In this document: positions 38,526 to 47,473 of the stretch, piece by piece | How positions within the stretch are numbered: position 1 is the first letter of the stretch | How the letters are laid out: the number at the start of each line of letters is the position of its first letter | Assembly (NCBI GenBank): GCA_041660385.1 | Contig: JBAZWJ010000010.1 | Span: forward strand, 41,207 to 105,206 | Origin: DYJE01 sp041660385 | Lineage (GTDB): Bacteria; Desulfobacterota; Desulfobacteria; Desulfobacterales; Desulfolunaceae | DNA: 64,000 nt | Direction of reading: 5' to 3' | The notes under the pieces: generated by a model | Database searches by the model: none | Seen by the model: the letters and a program-made list of their open reading frames with translations, nothing else | What the model was told of the DNA's origin: nothing | Translations under genes and position numbers: made by a program

Positions 38526-39677
38526 TTATTTGCCTCCGTTCTTTCTGACTTTATCGCCCTCTTTGATGTTGAAGCCCCCCCTTAAAATCACCTGATCACC
38601 CGGAACGATGCCGGATGTGATTTCCACTTTGTCGCCCTGGATGATGCCTACGCCCACATTTTTCTTTTTTGCCACTCCGTTGTTTACAACCAGGATTTCA
38701 GCCCGTTTGTTTTCCACATTCCAGTTGATCAGGGCGTTTCTTGGAATTTGAACAACATGCTGACGATGGCCGATGACAATCTGTCCTTTTATAAAAAGAC
38801 CGCCTTTCAGAGCTTCGGATGGGTTCTGAACTTCGGCGATGATTTTCATCGAACGGTCCCCTTCGCTGACAACGGGGTTGATGTATTTGAGTTTTCCCGA
38901 AAATGTTTTCCCTGGAAATGCGTCGGTTGTGAAACGCAGTTCAAGCCCTGGTTTCATAAAACTCATGAATTTTGATGGCACCGTCACGGTGAGGTCCAGA
39001 ATCCGGTTGTCCACGATTTTAAAGATGGGTTTGTCCGTGGCCATATCCCCTTTGTTTATCTTTCGTTCAGCCACAATGCCGTTAATGGGGGAAGTGATCA
39101 CGTTTTTTGAAAACCTGAGTTTTGCCTGGGCGAGGTCCTGCTGTGCCGTGGTCAGCCGCGCCACCACCGATGCCTTGCGGGCCATGGACGCATCTTTTTC
39201 AGTCCCTGCTTCATCAACGCTCTGGGATGTGGCAAGGCCCGATTCCTTCAGTTGAACCATACGGTTGTACTCCCTTTCGGCACGGCTCACAGCCACTTTT
39301 GCCTGAAGGAGATTGGCTCGTTCCATGTCCACGGCTGCTTTGGCTTTGTTCAGCATGGCCTGGGGTTCCCGGGTATCCAAGGACACCAGGGGGTCACCTT
39401 TTTTCACCCGGACCCATTCGCTCACATGGACTTCTCTGACCACACCGCCGTATTCAGCTTTCACATCGGTCTGGATTTTGGGAGACAGGGTGCCCACAAC
39501 ATCCACGGTGTCAGCCATATCGGCGAAATCTGCGGTCATGGTTTCCACGGCCACTTCCGGCCTTCCTGCCGAAGAGGATTCGTTTCCGGCCTGGGTTGAG
39601 TGATGCTTGAACAACATGAATCCAAGGATGGTGATTCCCGTCAGGGCTGCGATTGCCAATGGTTTTTTTCTGGACAT
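38526..39677 (-). CDS. RND efflux periplasmic adaptor (membrane fusion protein)
   Basis: The 383-residue adaptor bridges permease and outer-membrane channel. It has an N-terminal membrane anchor (residues 7-23), a split lipoyl domain (G-G-V-V-R-E-V-H-V with V-K-K-G-D-P-L, and I-T-S-P-I-N-G-I-V), an alpha-hairpin between them (about 100-190), then beta-barrel and membrane-proximal domains. There is no lipobox, so it is anchored by the uncleaved helix. An AGGGG site lies before the ATG. It is the first gene of a two-gene operon that covers all three parts of the pump. Confidence 0.93.
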   Translation of the reverse strand: MSRKKPLAIAALTGITILGFMLFKHHSTQAGNESSSAGRPEVAVETMTADFADMADTVDVVGTLSPKIQTDVKAEYGGVVREVHVSEWVRVKKGDPLVSLDTREPQAMLNKAKAAVDMERANLLQAKVAVSRAEREYNRMVQLKESGLATSQSVDEAGTEKDASMARKASVVARLTTAQQDLAQAKLRFSKNVITSPINGIVAERKINKGDMATDKPIFKIVDNRILDLTVTVPSKFMSFMKPGLELRFTTDAFPGKTFSGKLKYINPVVSEGDRSMKIIAEVQNPSEALKGGLFIKGQIVIGHRQHVVQIPRNALINWNVENKRAEILVVNNGVAKKKNVGVGIIQGDKVEITSGIVPGDQVILRGGFNIKEGDKVRKNGGK

Positions 39678-39895
39678 GTTTTTTCCCCTGGTTGAAAATG
39701 TCTTGGTACGATAGCTATGAACGCCGTTTACAACTGAGGCATCCGGTGATACGGCAGTCCTTTGTTTGTGCGGACTGCATGGGTTTATTCCGGTTTTTTA
39801 CAACATCGTTATGGAAATTATCACGAATTTGAATGGGCCATAATATGAATGAATGTTCGCATTGTCAAATCAATTCATTCCATACCATCGGTTTG

Positions 39896-40675
39896 TTATC
39901 TAAGACGCAAAAGAGAAGAAGAGATGCCGAAAAGTGTGGTTTTTATAAAGGCGAAACCGAACTTCATCAGCTCCACGTCATTCTTGTATATTTTTTTTTG
40001 CAGGTCGGACTTCACTTTGTAACGTTTCAGAAATGAGCTTTCGAAAACGAACTGCCTGAAGCTGTCCATGTTGTAAGCTGCCATAAAGGCCATTTTTGCG
40101 CGGGGGCCGGATGGTCCTTCCATGCCCCAGGGATTGTTCATGAAAAGGCTTTTAAGCTCGGACCACAGAACGGTCATAGTGTTATAGGTCGCAGCGTCCT
40201 GATCTTTGGCCCATGTTTCCAGAGTGAAGGTTCTGCTTTCTTTCTGGCCCAGGCAGAAATCCGGGGGTCTGAAAAAATGAACCGGTTCCGGTTTGCCTTT
40301 TCCTTTAAAAATCAATCCCTGCTCAACCGGAAAGGTCCTGCAGGTATCAGGCCTGTCAGGATAAACCGAGCAGCCGTTTTCGTTTAAAAAAGGGCAGGTC
40401 TGCTCATCGTTGTCCGCCATTCGGAGAAGAACATCGGGGAAATGGTTGGAAGGTCTCAGCACCACATCAGTATGGCGATCAATGAAATCACCGGAAGAAA
40501 GGCCCAGATTGTTTTTGAGCCGGAGCACGTCATAAGGATAAAGGAAGAGATTGAGATTCCGGCAGCAGAGGTTGAAACAGGCCAGGTCAGGTCTGCATTC
40601 GAAGCAGAAAGCGTCTTTCTTTTCTATCCGTCGTCCCGGGATATCGCCAAGGTCGTCAAGATCCAGGGATTTCAT
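39896..40675 (-). CDS. YkgJ-type cysteine-cluster protein
   Basis: The 259-residue protein carries the zinc/iron cysteine cluster of the YkgJ/UPF0153 group: C-F-E-C, then C-x3-C-C, then C-P-F-L-x4-G-C-x-V-Y-x-x-R-P-x-x-C-R near residues 24-115. Family function is unsettled; a metal-binding role is supported by the Cys spacing. Its ATG overlaps the stop of the previous cysteine-cluster gene by four bases (ATGA), so the two are translated together. Confidence 0.8.
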   Translation of the reverse strand: MKSLDLDDLGDIPGRRIEKKDAFCFECRPDLACFNLCCRNLNLFLYPYDVLRLKNNLGLSSGDFIDRHTDVVLRPSNHFPDVLLRMADNDEQTCPFLNENGCSVYPDRPDTCRTFPVEQGLIFKGKGKPEPVHFFRPPDFCLGQKESRTFTLETWAKDQDAATYNTMTVLWSELKSLFMNNPWGMEGPSGPRAKMAFMAAYNMDSFRQFVFESSFLKRYKVKSDLQKKIYKNDVELMKFGFAFIKTTLFGISSSLLRLR

Positions 40676-41259
40676 AAACGTATCATCTCCGCAATGGTCA
40701 TTCTGAGTTTGTCCGCGACGCCCGAAGCCTCTCTGAGGTTTCGTTCGAGACGGGCCATTTCCATGTAAAACGGTGTCCGGTCAAAAGGAATATAGTCCAT
40801 GGTTCCGGTAAGTTCGGTAAAGAGGCCGCAGCCCTCGCTTCTCAGCGGGTTCTGGCCGGGTTTTCTCAGTTCATGGGCCATGCCATGGAGACGGCAGATC
40901 ATGGGGCGGTAAGCATAGATCAGGCAGAGGCCTTCGTGGTTTAAGGGGCACATGACCCGTGGCGTCTGGCCTTTTTCTTCCGCTGCCCGGGTTGCCTCAA
41001 CAACGTCACCCGCCTGTTCGAAAACCTGCATTTGTATAGATGGTTCCAGAATTTCCAAACCTTTTTTGAGATACATATATTCCAGAAGGGTGTGATGGTG
41101 AAAACGGGTGTAACAGCAGTTGTCAACACAGCCCCGGCAGTTGAAACCATAAACATCCGCAACCGCATCGTAAGCCGCGTCCATTTTTGAAAAGAGCTGT
41201 GCAAGCGGTGTGAGCCAGAATTCTTCGGATATATGACTGACTTTATCGTAAAATGTCAT
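40672..41259 (-). CDS. Second YkgJ-like cysteine-cluster protein
   Basis: The 195-residue protein has a related but distinct cluster: N-C-R-G-C-V-D-N-C-C, then C-P-L-N-x4-L-C-x-I-Y-x-x-R-P-x-x-C-R and a later G-C-G. Together with the downstream neighbour it forms a tandem pair of cysteine-cluster proteins that may work as partners. It starts 3 bases after the stop of the dGTPase-like gene. No function can be assigned. Confidence 0.75.
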   Translation of the reverse strand: MTFYDKVSHISEEFWLTPLAQLFSKMDAAYDAVADVYGFNCRGCVDNCCYTRFHHHTLLEYMYLKKGLEILEPSIQMQVFEQAGDVVEATRAAEEKGQTPRVMCPLNHEGLCLIYAYRPMICRLHGMAHELRKPGQNPLRSEGCGLFTELTGTMDYIPFDRTPFYMEMARLERNLREASGVADKLRMTIAEMIRL

Positions 41260-41262
41260 GCA

Positions 41263-42369
41263 TCACACCATGGGCAAGGGAAAAAATAATTTGGAATAGA
41301 GATCCAGGGCATGACGATCCGTCATGCTGGCGATGAAATCACAGACCCGTCTGGCATGGGGGTCGCTTACCGCGCAACCTGCCATCTCGATGTTCGAAAG
41401 TTCTTCCTCGAAACTTTCGGCGTTGTTCGCGTCCATAAAGTAATGGTAAATGTCTTTGAGAATTTTCATGGATTTTTCGAATTCACCATGGACCTGAGGG
41501 GAACGGTACACGTTCTCATACAGGAACTCTCTTAACCGAGACATGGCTTCGTTTACTTCATCACTGACCCGGAGATATAACCCGCCGTTTTCAGGGCCTG
41601 AATGGTTGATGAGGGCTGATACCATGGATGTTGCTCTCTGGGCATGGGTTGTTCCAAGAACACGTTTGCACAACTCGGGAACCTGGCACTCCTTGATAAC
41701 ACCGCTTCGAATAGCGTCGTCCAGATCGTGATTCAGATAGGCCATGATATCGGCCACACGAACGAGGCGACCTTCGATGGTGGAGGCCATATCGTCTGGG
41801 TTGTTTGATAAAATATCGCCGTATCCCTTGGAATGCTTGATAATTCCGTCCCTGACTTCAAACGTCAGATTCAAGCCTTTGCCGTCTTTTTCAAGGACAT
41901 CCACAACCCTCAGGCTCTGGTTGGTATGGGAAAAATCAATGGAGTAGATCTGTTTAAGGGCTGTTTCACCGCTGTGCCCAAAGGGCGTATGGCCCAGGTC
42001 ATGGGCAAGGGCAATGGCTTCGGCCAGATCTTCGTTGAGGTTCATGGCCCGCGCAAGGGTCCGTGCGATCTGTGCCACTTCCAGCGTGTGGGTGAGTCGT
42101 GTTCTGTAGTGCTCCCCAAGTGGAGATAAAAAAACCTGGGTTTTATGTTTCAACCGTCTGAACGCATTGGAATAGAGTATCCTGTCCCGGTCCCGCTGGA
42201 ATTCCGTGCGGATCGCGCAGAGCTCTTCTGCCTCCAGCCTTCCCTTTGATTCGGAACTTAAACAGCCGAATTTGGAAATGAACGACCGTTCCCGTTTTTC
42301 GTACTCTTCCCGTATAGACATGTTCATCACATCGTGCAGATTATCAAAACGAACCGGAAAAAAGCTCAT
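41263..42369 (-). CDS. dGTPase-like HD-domain triphosphohydrolase
   Basis: The 368-residue protein has the HD phosphohydrolase signature in R-L-T-H-T-L-E-V-A-Q-I-A and H-D-L-G-H-T-P-F-G-H-S-G-E, plus the family-typical R-D-R-D-R-I-L-Y-S-N-A-F-R-R-L near residue 60. It matches the shorter (type 2) deoxyguanosine triphosphatases that hydrolyse dNTPs to nucleoside and triphosphate. The ATG at 42369 has a weak ribosome site; ATGs at 42327 and 42321 are alternatives. First gene of a three-gene operon with the two cysteine-cluster genes. Confidence 0.88.
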   Translation of the reverse strand: MSFFPVRFDNLHDVMNMSIREEYEKRERSFISKFGCLSSESKGRLEAEELCAIRTEFQRDRDRILYSNAFRRLKHKTQVFLSPLGEHYRTRLTHTLEVAQIARTLARAMNLNEDLAEAIALAHDLGHTPFGHSGETALKQIYSIDFSHTNQSLRVVDVLEKDGKGLNLTFEVRDGIIKHSKGYGDILSNNPDDMASTIEGRLVRVADIMAYLNHDLDDAIRSGVIKECQVPELCKRVLGTTHAQRATSMVSALINHSGPENGGLYLRVSDEVNEAMSRLREFLYENVYRSPQVHGEFEKSMKILKDIYHYFMDANNAESFEEELSNIEMAGCAVSDPHARRVCDFIASMTDRHALDLYSKLFFPLPMV

Positions 42370-42626
42370 TCTTCTTTACGACCGTTATGCCAAAGATTTT
42401 CGAAATATTTTATATAGATCAGAACCATTCATTAGACAACCCCAACGTGATTATTTTTCCGGGTTTATTTTTTTAAAATCCTACAATGGCTGAATTTTTA
42501 TACCCTGTTTTTGTGTATTTTGCATGCGGGTTGCATTTTGGACGAATGGGGCTGATCGGAGTCTATTCACCGACAGTGTGTTTTTTTCGTGGAGATACGT
42601 TTTGTGAATTTTGAAGATGTTGCAGG

Positions 42627-42660
42627 AAAGGGCAGGGACATCGCAATGCCGCTGCCCTTT
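42627..42660 (-). terminator. Hairpin terminator of the PEP-CTERM gene
   Basis: AAAGGGCAG and CTGCCCTTT form a perfect 9-bp stem with a 16-base loop, just after the PEP-CTERM stop on the minus strand. The U-run is short. The rest of the 302-base gap between 42370 and 42671 is AT-rich with no other clear signal. Confidence 0.5.
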
Positions 42661-42671
42661 GATTTACTATA

Positions 42672-43313
42672 TTATTTTTTTCTTCTGCGTTTTGTGGCTG
42701 ACAGTCCGGCTATGCCAAGACCAAAAAGAAGCATGGTGGCTGGTTCGGGAACTGGGTCTCCTCCGCCAGGTGTAACTGAGCCAAAAGTTATGTTATCAAA
42801 ACCGATTTGATTTTGTACACCAGCAAATGAGACATAGGAAGCGGTGCCGTTAAAGGCAACTCCAAGCTGATAAAATGGACTAAAATCACCGCTAGGATCC
42901 CCACCAGTGCTCGGAGTTGTAGGAAGGATTAAGTTTGCGAGCAGAGTATCATTGATGTCATAAACACCAACGGAACCAGGGTTATTAATTGCTGAGTACC
43001 AAAATGAAAATCCGGTTGTAAACCCGCCAGCAACAGTCATTTTTGCATCATCACCAGTTAAAAAAAACATTATGGTGTCAGGAGAAGGCTCACCACCGAA
43101 ATTTCCGTTTCCCCCTGCGTCTGCATCCACGATTGCCAGAGTATTATCAGAAAAGGTGATGCCGTAATTTGTTCCAGCTCCTCCATTGTAAAAATTACCA
43201 ACAGCATTATAGTTTCCAACTCCTTCAAAATCCAAAGTAATGACCGTTGCCGATGCACTGGCTGCGATTCCGAGCATTACGACTACTGCCAATCCTGCTA
43301 AAAAATTCTTCAT
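42672..43313 (-). CDS. PEP-CTERM sorted exported protein
   Basis: The 213-residue protein has a signal peptide (ending A-S-A-S-A), a Gly/Asn-rich beta domain and a C-terminal sorting signal: V-P-E-P-A-T, a hydrophobic helix, then K-R-R-R-K-K. PEP-CTERM tails are recognised by exosortase in bacteria that make extracellular polymer. No exosortase lies in this window. AAGGAGA precedes the ATG. The ligand or partner of the middle domain is unknown. Confidence 0.88.
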   Translation of the reverse strand: MKNFLAGLAVVVMLGIAASASATVITLDFEGVGNYNAVGNFYNGGAGTNYGITFSDNTLAIVDADAGGNGNFGGEPSPDTIMFFLTGDDAKMTVAGGFTTGFSFWYSAINNPGSVGVYDINDTLLANLILPTTPSTGGDPSGDFSPFYQLGVAFNGTASYVSFAGVQNQIGFDNITFGSVTPGGGDPVPEPATMLLFGLGIAGLSATKRRRKK

Positions 43314-43513
43314 AAATGTTTCTCCTTATTTTCCGAAAAATATTTTTGTCAAGCGAGACCATCCCGCAGAACATTATGAACGGATAGAAAATCCCCAGTT
43401 TTACTGACTATTCCCCATCTGCCCGCATAATAATGTATTTTAAACGCGATGCATGATGCATACCATGATTTGTTGTGTGTGTATAAATTTGATATAAAAC
43501 ATTATATCGTATG

Positions 43514-45006
43514 TTAAGATGATTTGTTGTTGGTTCCTCTTGATGGATCATCATTGAATTTTAGGATTTTTATGTATGTTGCGTAACAATGCGTATGTAA
43601 GTTGCGTAACAATGCGTATGTAAGTCGCGTAACGAGGTTGCCATAGGCCACAGGTCCCCACTGATAAGTACACTGGCTGCTGGGATATCCCTGGACAGTC
43701 ACCGAGAACGCCGCTGTCTGGTCCGGAGAAGAAATCGTAGCGCTTGTCGGGACCAGAATAAATGAAGATAGGTTGGCCTGGACATCCCAGTCGTTATAAT
43801 CTGTTGTATGGTAGAGATCATAAAGAATGCTGGCCTCGTCTAATGACGTGAGGGCCAGGTCTGCCGGTTTGAGTATATTACCCAAAGCTGTGAGCATTTT
43901 GTCCATGTTCTCATAAGCGTCGTCCGGTCCCCTGGCGCTAAGAGCCGCCTCCATCATTCCCAGAAACATATTTTTGAGAGCTTTCTTGACGGTGGGGTCC
44001 GAGGCTGCGGTTTTGATCAGGTCGAAGTAGGCTGGCAGCATTTCACCTTTTTCCAGCTGGGTGGTGTAGTTTGTTGCAACGCTGCCAAGATCCTTCATCA
44101 GCTGGTTAAAGAGCCCCACCCATTTCTGTATGCTCTCAGGATCGTTCCAAAGTTTGGGGTTGATTTTCGAGGGAAGCCCCTTGCTGAGTATCGGCCACAT
44201 GAACTCTTTCATAAATTCAAGCGCGATCATATCATTGTGGGCTTTTTTCACACTCGACAGGAATGTAGCCGGAACGGTACACAAAATAGCGGAAGTGAAT
44301 ACGTGCATGGTTGGTGATATCAATGCCCATACTGTCCAGGCTCGGTGCCACAGTGAGCATGTCAGGATTGGGAGAGTTGACCTTCACTGAGATGGCTCCC
44401 TCGGACACGCCCTTACTGCCGGAATCACTGCTGATCTTGATCTCAGCCTCAGCAACGCGTCCAGTTGCCAGTGAGTGACCGGAAGCCTTCGCTGGTTCTC
44501 TTGCCAGAAGAGAAGCCGTTGCTTCAGATACCGCATCGGAAATTTCAGTGTCCGCATCGCCAAGAGCGGTCGGGTTGACGGCCAGCCGTGTCGCGATCAC
44601 ACCTGCCAGAGTGGCGGTCTCAGGGGCGGCGGCCAGAAACGTGTAGACATTGATCCACTCGCTGGCAGGCAGAAGGTTAGATGTGGTTGATATGAAGAGC
44701 AGTTCTTCAGCCGTGGACATTGGGCTGATATCGTTGAAAGAGGGGTTATCGGTATCTACGTGGCCCAGCATCACAAGTTTGCCCTACGCCGGATCTATCA
44801 AGTTCACGGTGGCTGGCCCACCACCACTTGGCTCGGAGACGGTGAAGCTGCGGTCGGCTCCCACGGATATCTTGCCATAGGCTGATGAGACGGTGAGGCT
44901 CGCAGGTGCAATCGCGAAACCCTCCGGAAGTACTACCGTGCCGTTGGTGGACAACGGTTTATCCGTATTCGATCCGCCGTTGCTGCTGCTACCGCAGTGG
45001 ATGCCA
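43514..45006 (-). pseudogene. Decayed gene for a large exported protein
   Basis: Three pieces line up on the minus strand. The 5' piece (45006-44787) reads C-G-S-S-S-N-G-G, a lipoprotein-like Ser/Gly start without a visible signal peptide, and then beta-rich sequence. A TAG at 44786-44784 interrupts it in frame. The middle piece continues from 44774. A shift at the T6 run (44243-44248) is needed to pass into the last piece, which ends at 43514. The final 30 residues are encoded by a 23-base tandem repeat and look unrelated to the rest. I recognise no family. Stop plus frameshift plus missing N-terminus indicate a dead gene, though the homopolymer shift could be a sequencing error. Confidence 0.65.
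43578..43633. repeat. 23-base tandem repeat, 2.4 copies
   Basis: The unit beginning GTTGCGTAACAATGCG and ending TATGTAA occurs at 43578-43600 and 43601-43623, with a partial third copy to 43633. It forms the 3' end of the decayed gene and may mark the junction of a deletion or insertion. Confidence 0.85.
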
Positions 45007-45234
45007 TCCGGTTATTTCCGTCAGAGGGCATGCGTTTTTGACTGAACATTGTTAAGTCGGGTTTTTGCCCTGCCAATTGTATGCAAAACTCGTACTGCAA
45101 TAACAAATATTACCATATGTATATTCAGTATGTTACAAAGTGCAGGCCAAACGTGTAGATATAATACTTCCTACATGTATTACATTTTATATTCACCATT
45201 GATTCTCTGGTCTCTGGGCTTGACCCATTTTTCA

Positions 45235-45263
45235 TTGACATGGAGGATGGCGACTAATATAAA
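45235..45263 (+). promoter_or_regulatory. Near-consensus sigma70 promoter of the lasso cluster
   Basis: TTGACA (45235-45240), 17 bases, TATAAA (45258-45263), 61 bases before the precursor ATG. It accounts for the otherwise gene-free gap 45007-45324, in which I see no other clear signal. Confidence 0.75.
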
Positions 45264-45324
45264 TAAAATAACTAAAGAGCGTTTTCATCATTTCATCAAT
45301 TGATAATATTGAAAGGTGCCAACT

Positions 45325-45456
45325 ATGAACGGCGAATCATCTTCATCTTCAAAAAAAGAATGGACCCAACCGGAAATTTATGATCTTGATGTGGATAATA
45401 CCGCATCGGGAGACATTCACCCCACAGAACTTGATACTACAGCCGGGCCAAGTTGA
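45325..45456 (+). CDS. Lasso peptide precursor
   Basis: A 43-residue ORF, too short for routine calling, with AAGGTG seven bases upstream. The leader (residues 1-27) contains W13-x-x-P16-x-I18, the type of motif bound by RRE proteins, and Thr26 at the -2 position typical of lasso leaders. The predicted core is S-G-D-I-H-P-T-E-L-D-T-T-A-G-P-S (28-43): Ser1 to Glu8 would close an 8-residue macrolactam ring with an 8-residue tail. A Gly29-to-Asp37 nine-residue ring is the alternative. The core ends in Ser, the residue phosphorylated in paeninodin by an HPr-kinase-like enzyme, and such a kinase is encoded in this cluster. The assignment rests on sequence pattern and context. Confidence 0.8.
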   Translation: MNGESSSSSKKEWTQPEIYDLDVDNTASGDIHPTELDTTAGPS

Positions 45457-45537
45457 GGGGCTTTACGGATACAAATCGAATAACCATCTGAACGACGGAG
45501 TCGCTCTGTATCATTTTTATTGCGAAGCCTCGGGTCT

Positions 45538-45609
45538 AATACCCCGTCGCTTGCGACGATAAGATTGAATCAATCTTTTGCTGATACTCCGTCCGCTTGC
45601 GGCGGGGTA
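45538..45609. repeat. REP-like hairpins between precursor and cyclase genes
   Basis: Two related hairpins, CGTCGC-TT-GCGACG (45545-45558) and an imperfect one of the form CCGTCCGC-TT-GCGGCGGG (45589-45606), flank an AAGATTGA/TCAATCTT inverted repeat. The two share C-CGC-TTGCG cores and opposite ends near TACCCC/GGGGTA. They could lower expression of the downstream genes relative to the precursor by attenuation or mRNA protection. Confidence 0.55.
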
Positions 45610-45664
45610 GTTCATTGAATATCTTATTTCTTCCAATGCCCCAACAATGCCTGATTGAAAAACG

Positions 45665-47473
45665 ATGGGATTTATTTTTGGAATTATCAATCTGGACGAC
45701 CGATCAGTTAACGGCGATGATATTTCTACGTTTTGTACTGCCGTCAAGTGGGAGGGCTTTGAAGATCATATCGAAATCGCAGAAACGTATGCGCTGGGTT
45801 ACTGCTGGAATCCTGACAGACAGCAGAAATCTGGTATCCTTCAATACGAAAATCTTACGATCCTCTGGGATGCGCGCTTTTACAACAACGACCGGTTAAA
45901 AAACGGATTTGATTACAATTCTGATGGAGAAGCTTTCGCCAAAGCCTACCTTCGATGGGGCGTTTCGTGTGCCGATAAATTCAACGGAGATTTTTCCATT
46001 GTCATCATAGATTCAACTCTTCAGAAAATCCTTTTATTCCGGGACCACATCGGTGCTCGCCCTTTATGCTGGGCTATTCAAAACAACCAACTCATATTTT
46101 CGTCCCACGAATTCGGTATTGCCCGGTCGAAATTGATTGATAATACAATTTCGGAAGAAACCTTGATCCGGGATTTTTTCAGGCATAAGAAAAAGAAATA
46201 TGAACAAACTGTGTTTAAGAATATTCAAAGGGTTATTCCGGGACACTGCCTGTCTGTTTCCTCGGACAAAATAGAACCCATCAAGTACTGGTTTCCCGAA
46301 AAAATCAAAAAAGACAATGGGATGACATTTCATGATGCTGCTTTGCGTCTCAAACATCTTTTGATCGAGTCTTCCGCCAGAAGGTTGGAATACGGAAAGG
46401 TAGGCGTGCATGTCAGTGGCGGAATCGACTCATCCGGCGTCGCAGCTATTATTTCGGATATCATTGATGACAAAAACCGGATGACCGGTTATTCCTGGTC
46501 GCCTGAAGAATCGATGGATGTGCCAGAGGGGATCAATGAAAAAATGCTGGTTGAAGATCTTGCCGCCCAGAAGAATATCACGATAAAATATTTTTCCTGG
46601 GATGATCAATCTTTGATCGAAGATTTTATCCTGCCTGAGTTCGAGAATGTACGAAACGAACTGCAGACGATGAAACAGGCCAAAGCAGATGGGGTAAAAA
46701 CTGTTTTCAGCGGTTGGGGTGGGGATGAGTTTGTCTCATTGAGTTTGAGAGGAGCGATGAACCATATCCTTTTTTGTTTAAAGTTGCCTGCATTCATTCG
46801 ATGGGTAAAACATTTTGGCATCAAGGCAACCCTTTCCAAAGCGTTGTGGGAAACGCTCCCCCTGTTCATACCGTTTGGCTTGCTTGACAGAAGTTCAACG
46901 AAGAGGAGTGGTTACAAATTTTTCAAAAAGCTATTTATCCTCAAAAACTGGAAATTGTTTTTCTTTAACCGGAAAAAAAATATATACGGCTTTGGTGACA
47001 GAAACGGATTAATGATCAATTTCTTGGAAAATTACCATTTGCCCCATCGAATGGACACCTGGGCTATTTTTGGAGAAAAATTCGGTGTGGAATATAAGTA
47101 TCCGCTCCTGGACAAGGATCTGCTCGAATTCTGGTTCAGTATTCCGTTAAAGCACACGTATGAGACCATGCTGCATCGGCATCTGTACCGTGAAGCACTT
47201 AATGGAATTCTTCCTGAAAGAACCAGAATGCGACTGGATAAGCGTGAACCTTTATTGCGAAAGCATAACCTTCAACATAAGTTGAAAATTAAAAGAGAGC
47301 TGGCGAGTCGAGGAGATTTATTTTCAGAAGACGGCTGTTTACCGTTTTTTCAAATTGGAGAATTTCAAAAGCTGATCGCCAGCCATACAAACGAGCAGAA
47401 ACAAATTGGCCATCAGCTCTTTGATATACAATTCTACTTAAAGTATAAATTTTTATGTGAAAAGTATTTATGA
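45665..47473 (+). CDS. Lasso cyclase (asparagine synthase family)
   Basis: The 602-residue protein has the two-domain layout of asparagine synthetase B. An N-terminal Ntn-like domain begins M-G-F-I-F-G-I-I-N, without the Cys2 needed for glutaminase activity. An ATP-dependent synthetase domain carries the PP-loop S-G-G-I-D-S-S (about residue 251) and S-G-W-G-G-D-E-F. Lasso cyclases use this chemistry to activate an Asp/Glu side chain and join it to the N-terminus of the core. Loss of Cys2 and the neighbours support that role over asparagine synthesis. It overlaps the kinase gene by four bases. Confidence 0.88.
   Translation: MGFIFGIINLDDRSVNGDDISTFCTAVKWEGFEDHIEIAETYALGYCWNPDRQQKSGILQYENLTILWDARFYNNDRLKNGFDYNSDGEAFAKAYLRWGVSCADKFNGDFSIVIIDSTLQKILLFRDHIGARPLCWAIQNNQLIFSSHEFGIARSKLIDNTISEETLIRDFFRHKKKKYEQTVFKNIQRVIPGHCLSVSSDKIEPIKYWFPEKIKKDNGMTFHDAALRLKHLLIESSARRLEYGKVGVHVSGGIDSSGVAAIISDIIDDKNRMTGYSWSPEESMDVPEGINEKMLVEDLAAQKNITIKYFSWDDQSLIEDFILPEFENVRNELQTMKQAKADGVKTVFSGWGGDEFVSLSLRGAMNHILFCLKLPAFIRWVKHFGIKATLSKALWETLPLFIPFGLLDRSSTKRSGYKFFKKLFILKNWKLFFFNRKKNIYGFGDRNGLMINFLENYHLPHRMDTWAIFGEKFGVEYKYPLLDKDLLEFWFSIPLKHTYETMLHRHLYREALNGILPERTRMRLDKREPLLRKHNLQHKLKIKRELASRGDLFSEDGCLPFFQIGEFQKLIASHTNEQKQIGHQLFDIQFYLKYKFLCEKYL

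Noticed and set aside
45665..47473. Housekeeping asparagine synthetase
   Set aside because: The Cys2 nucleophile is missing and the neighbours are lasso-type genes.
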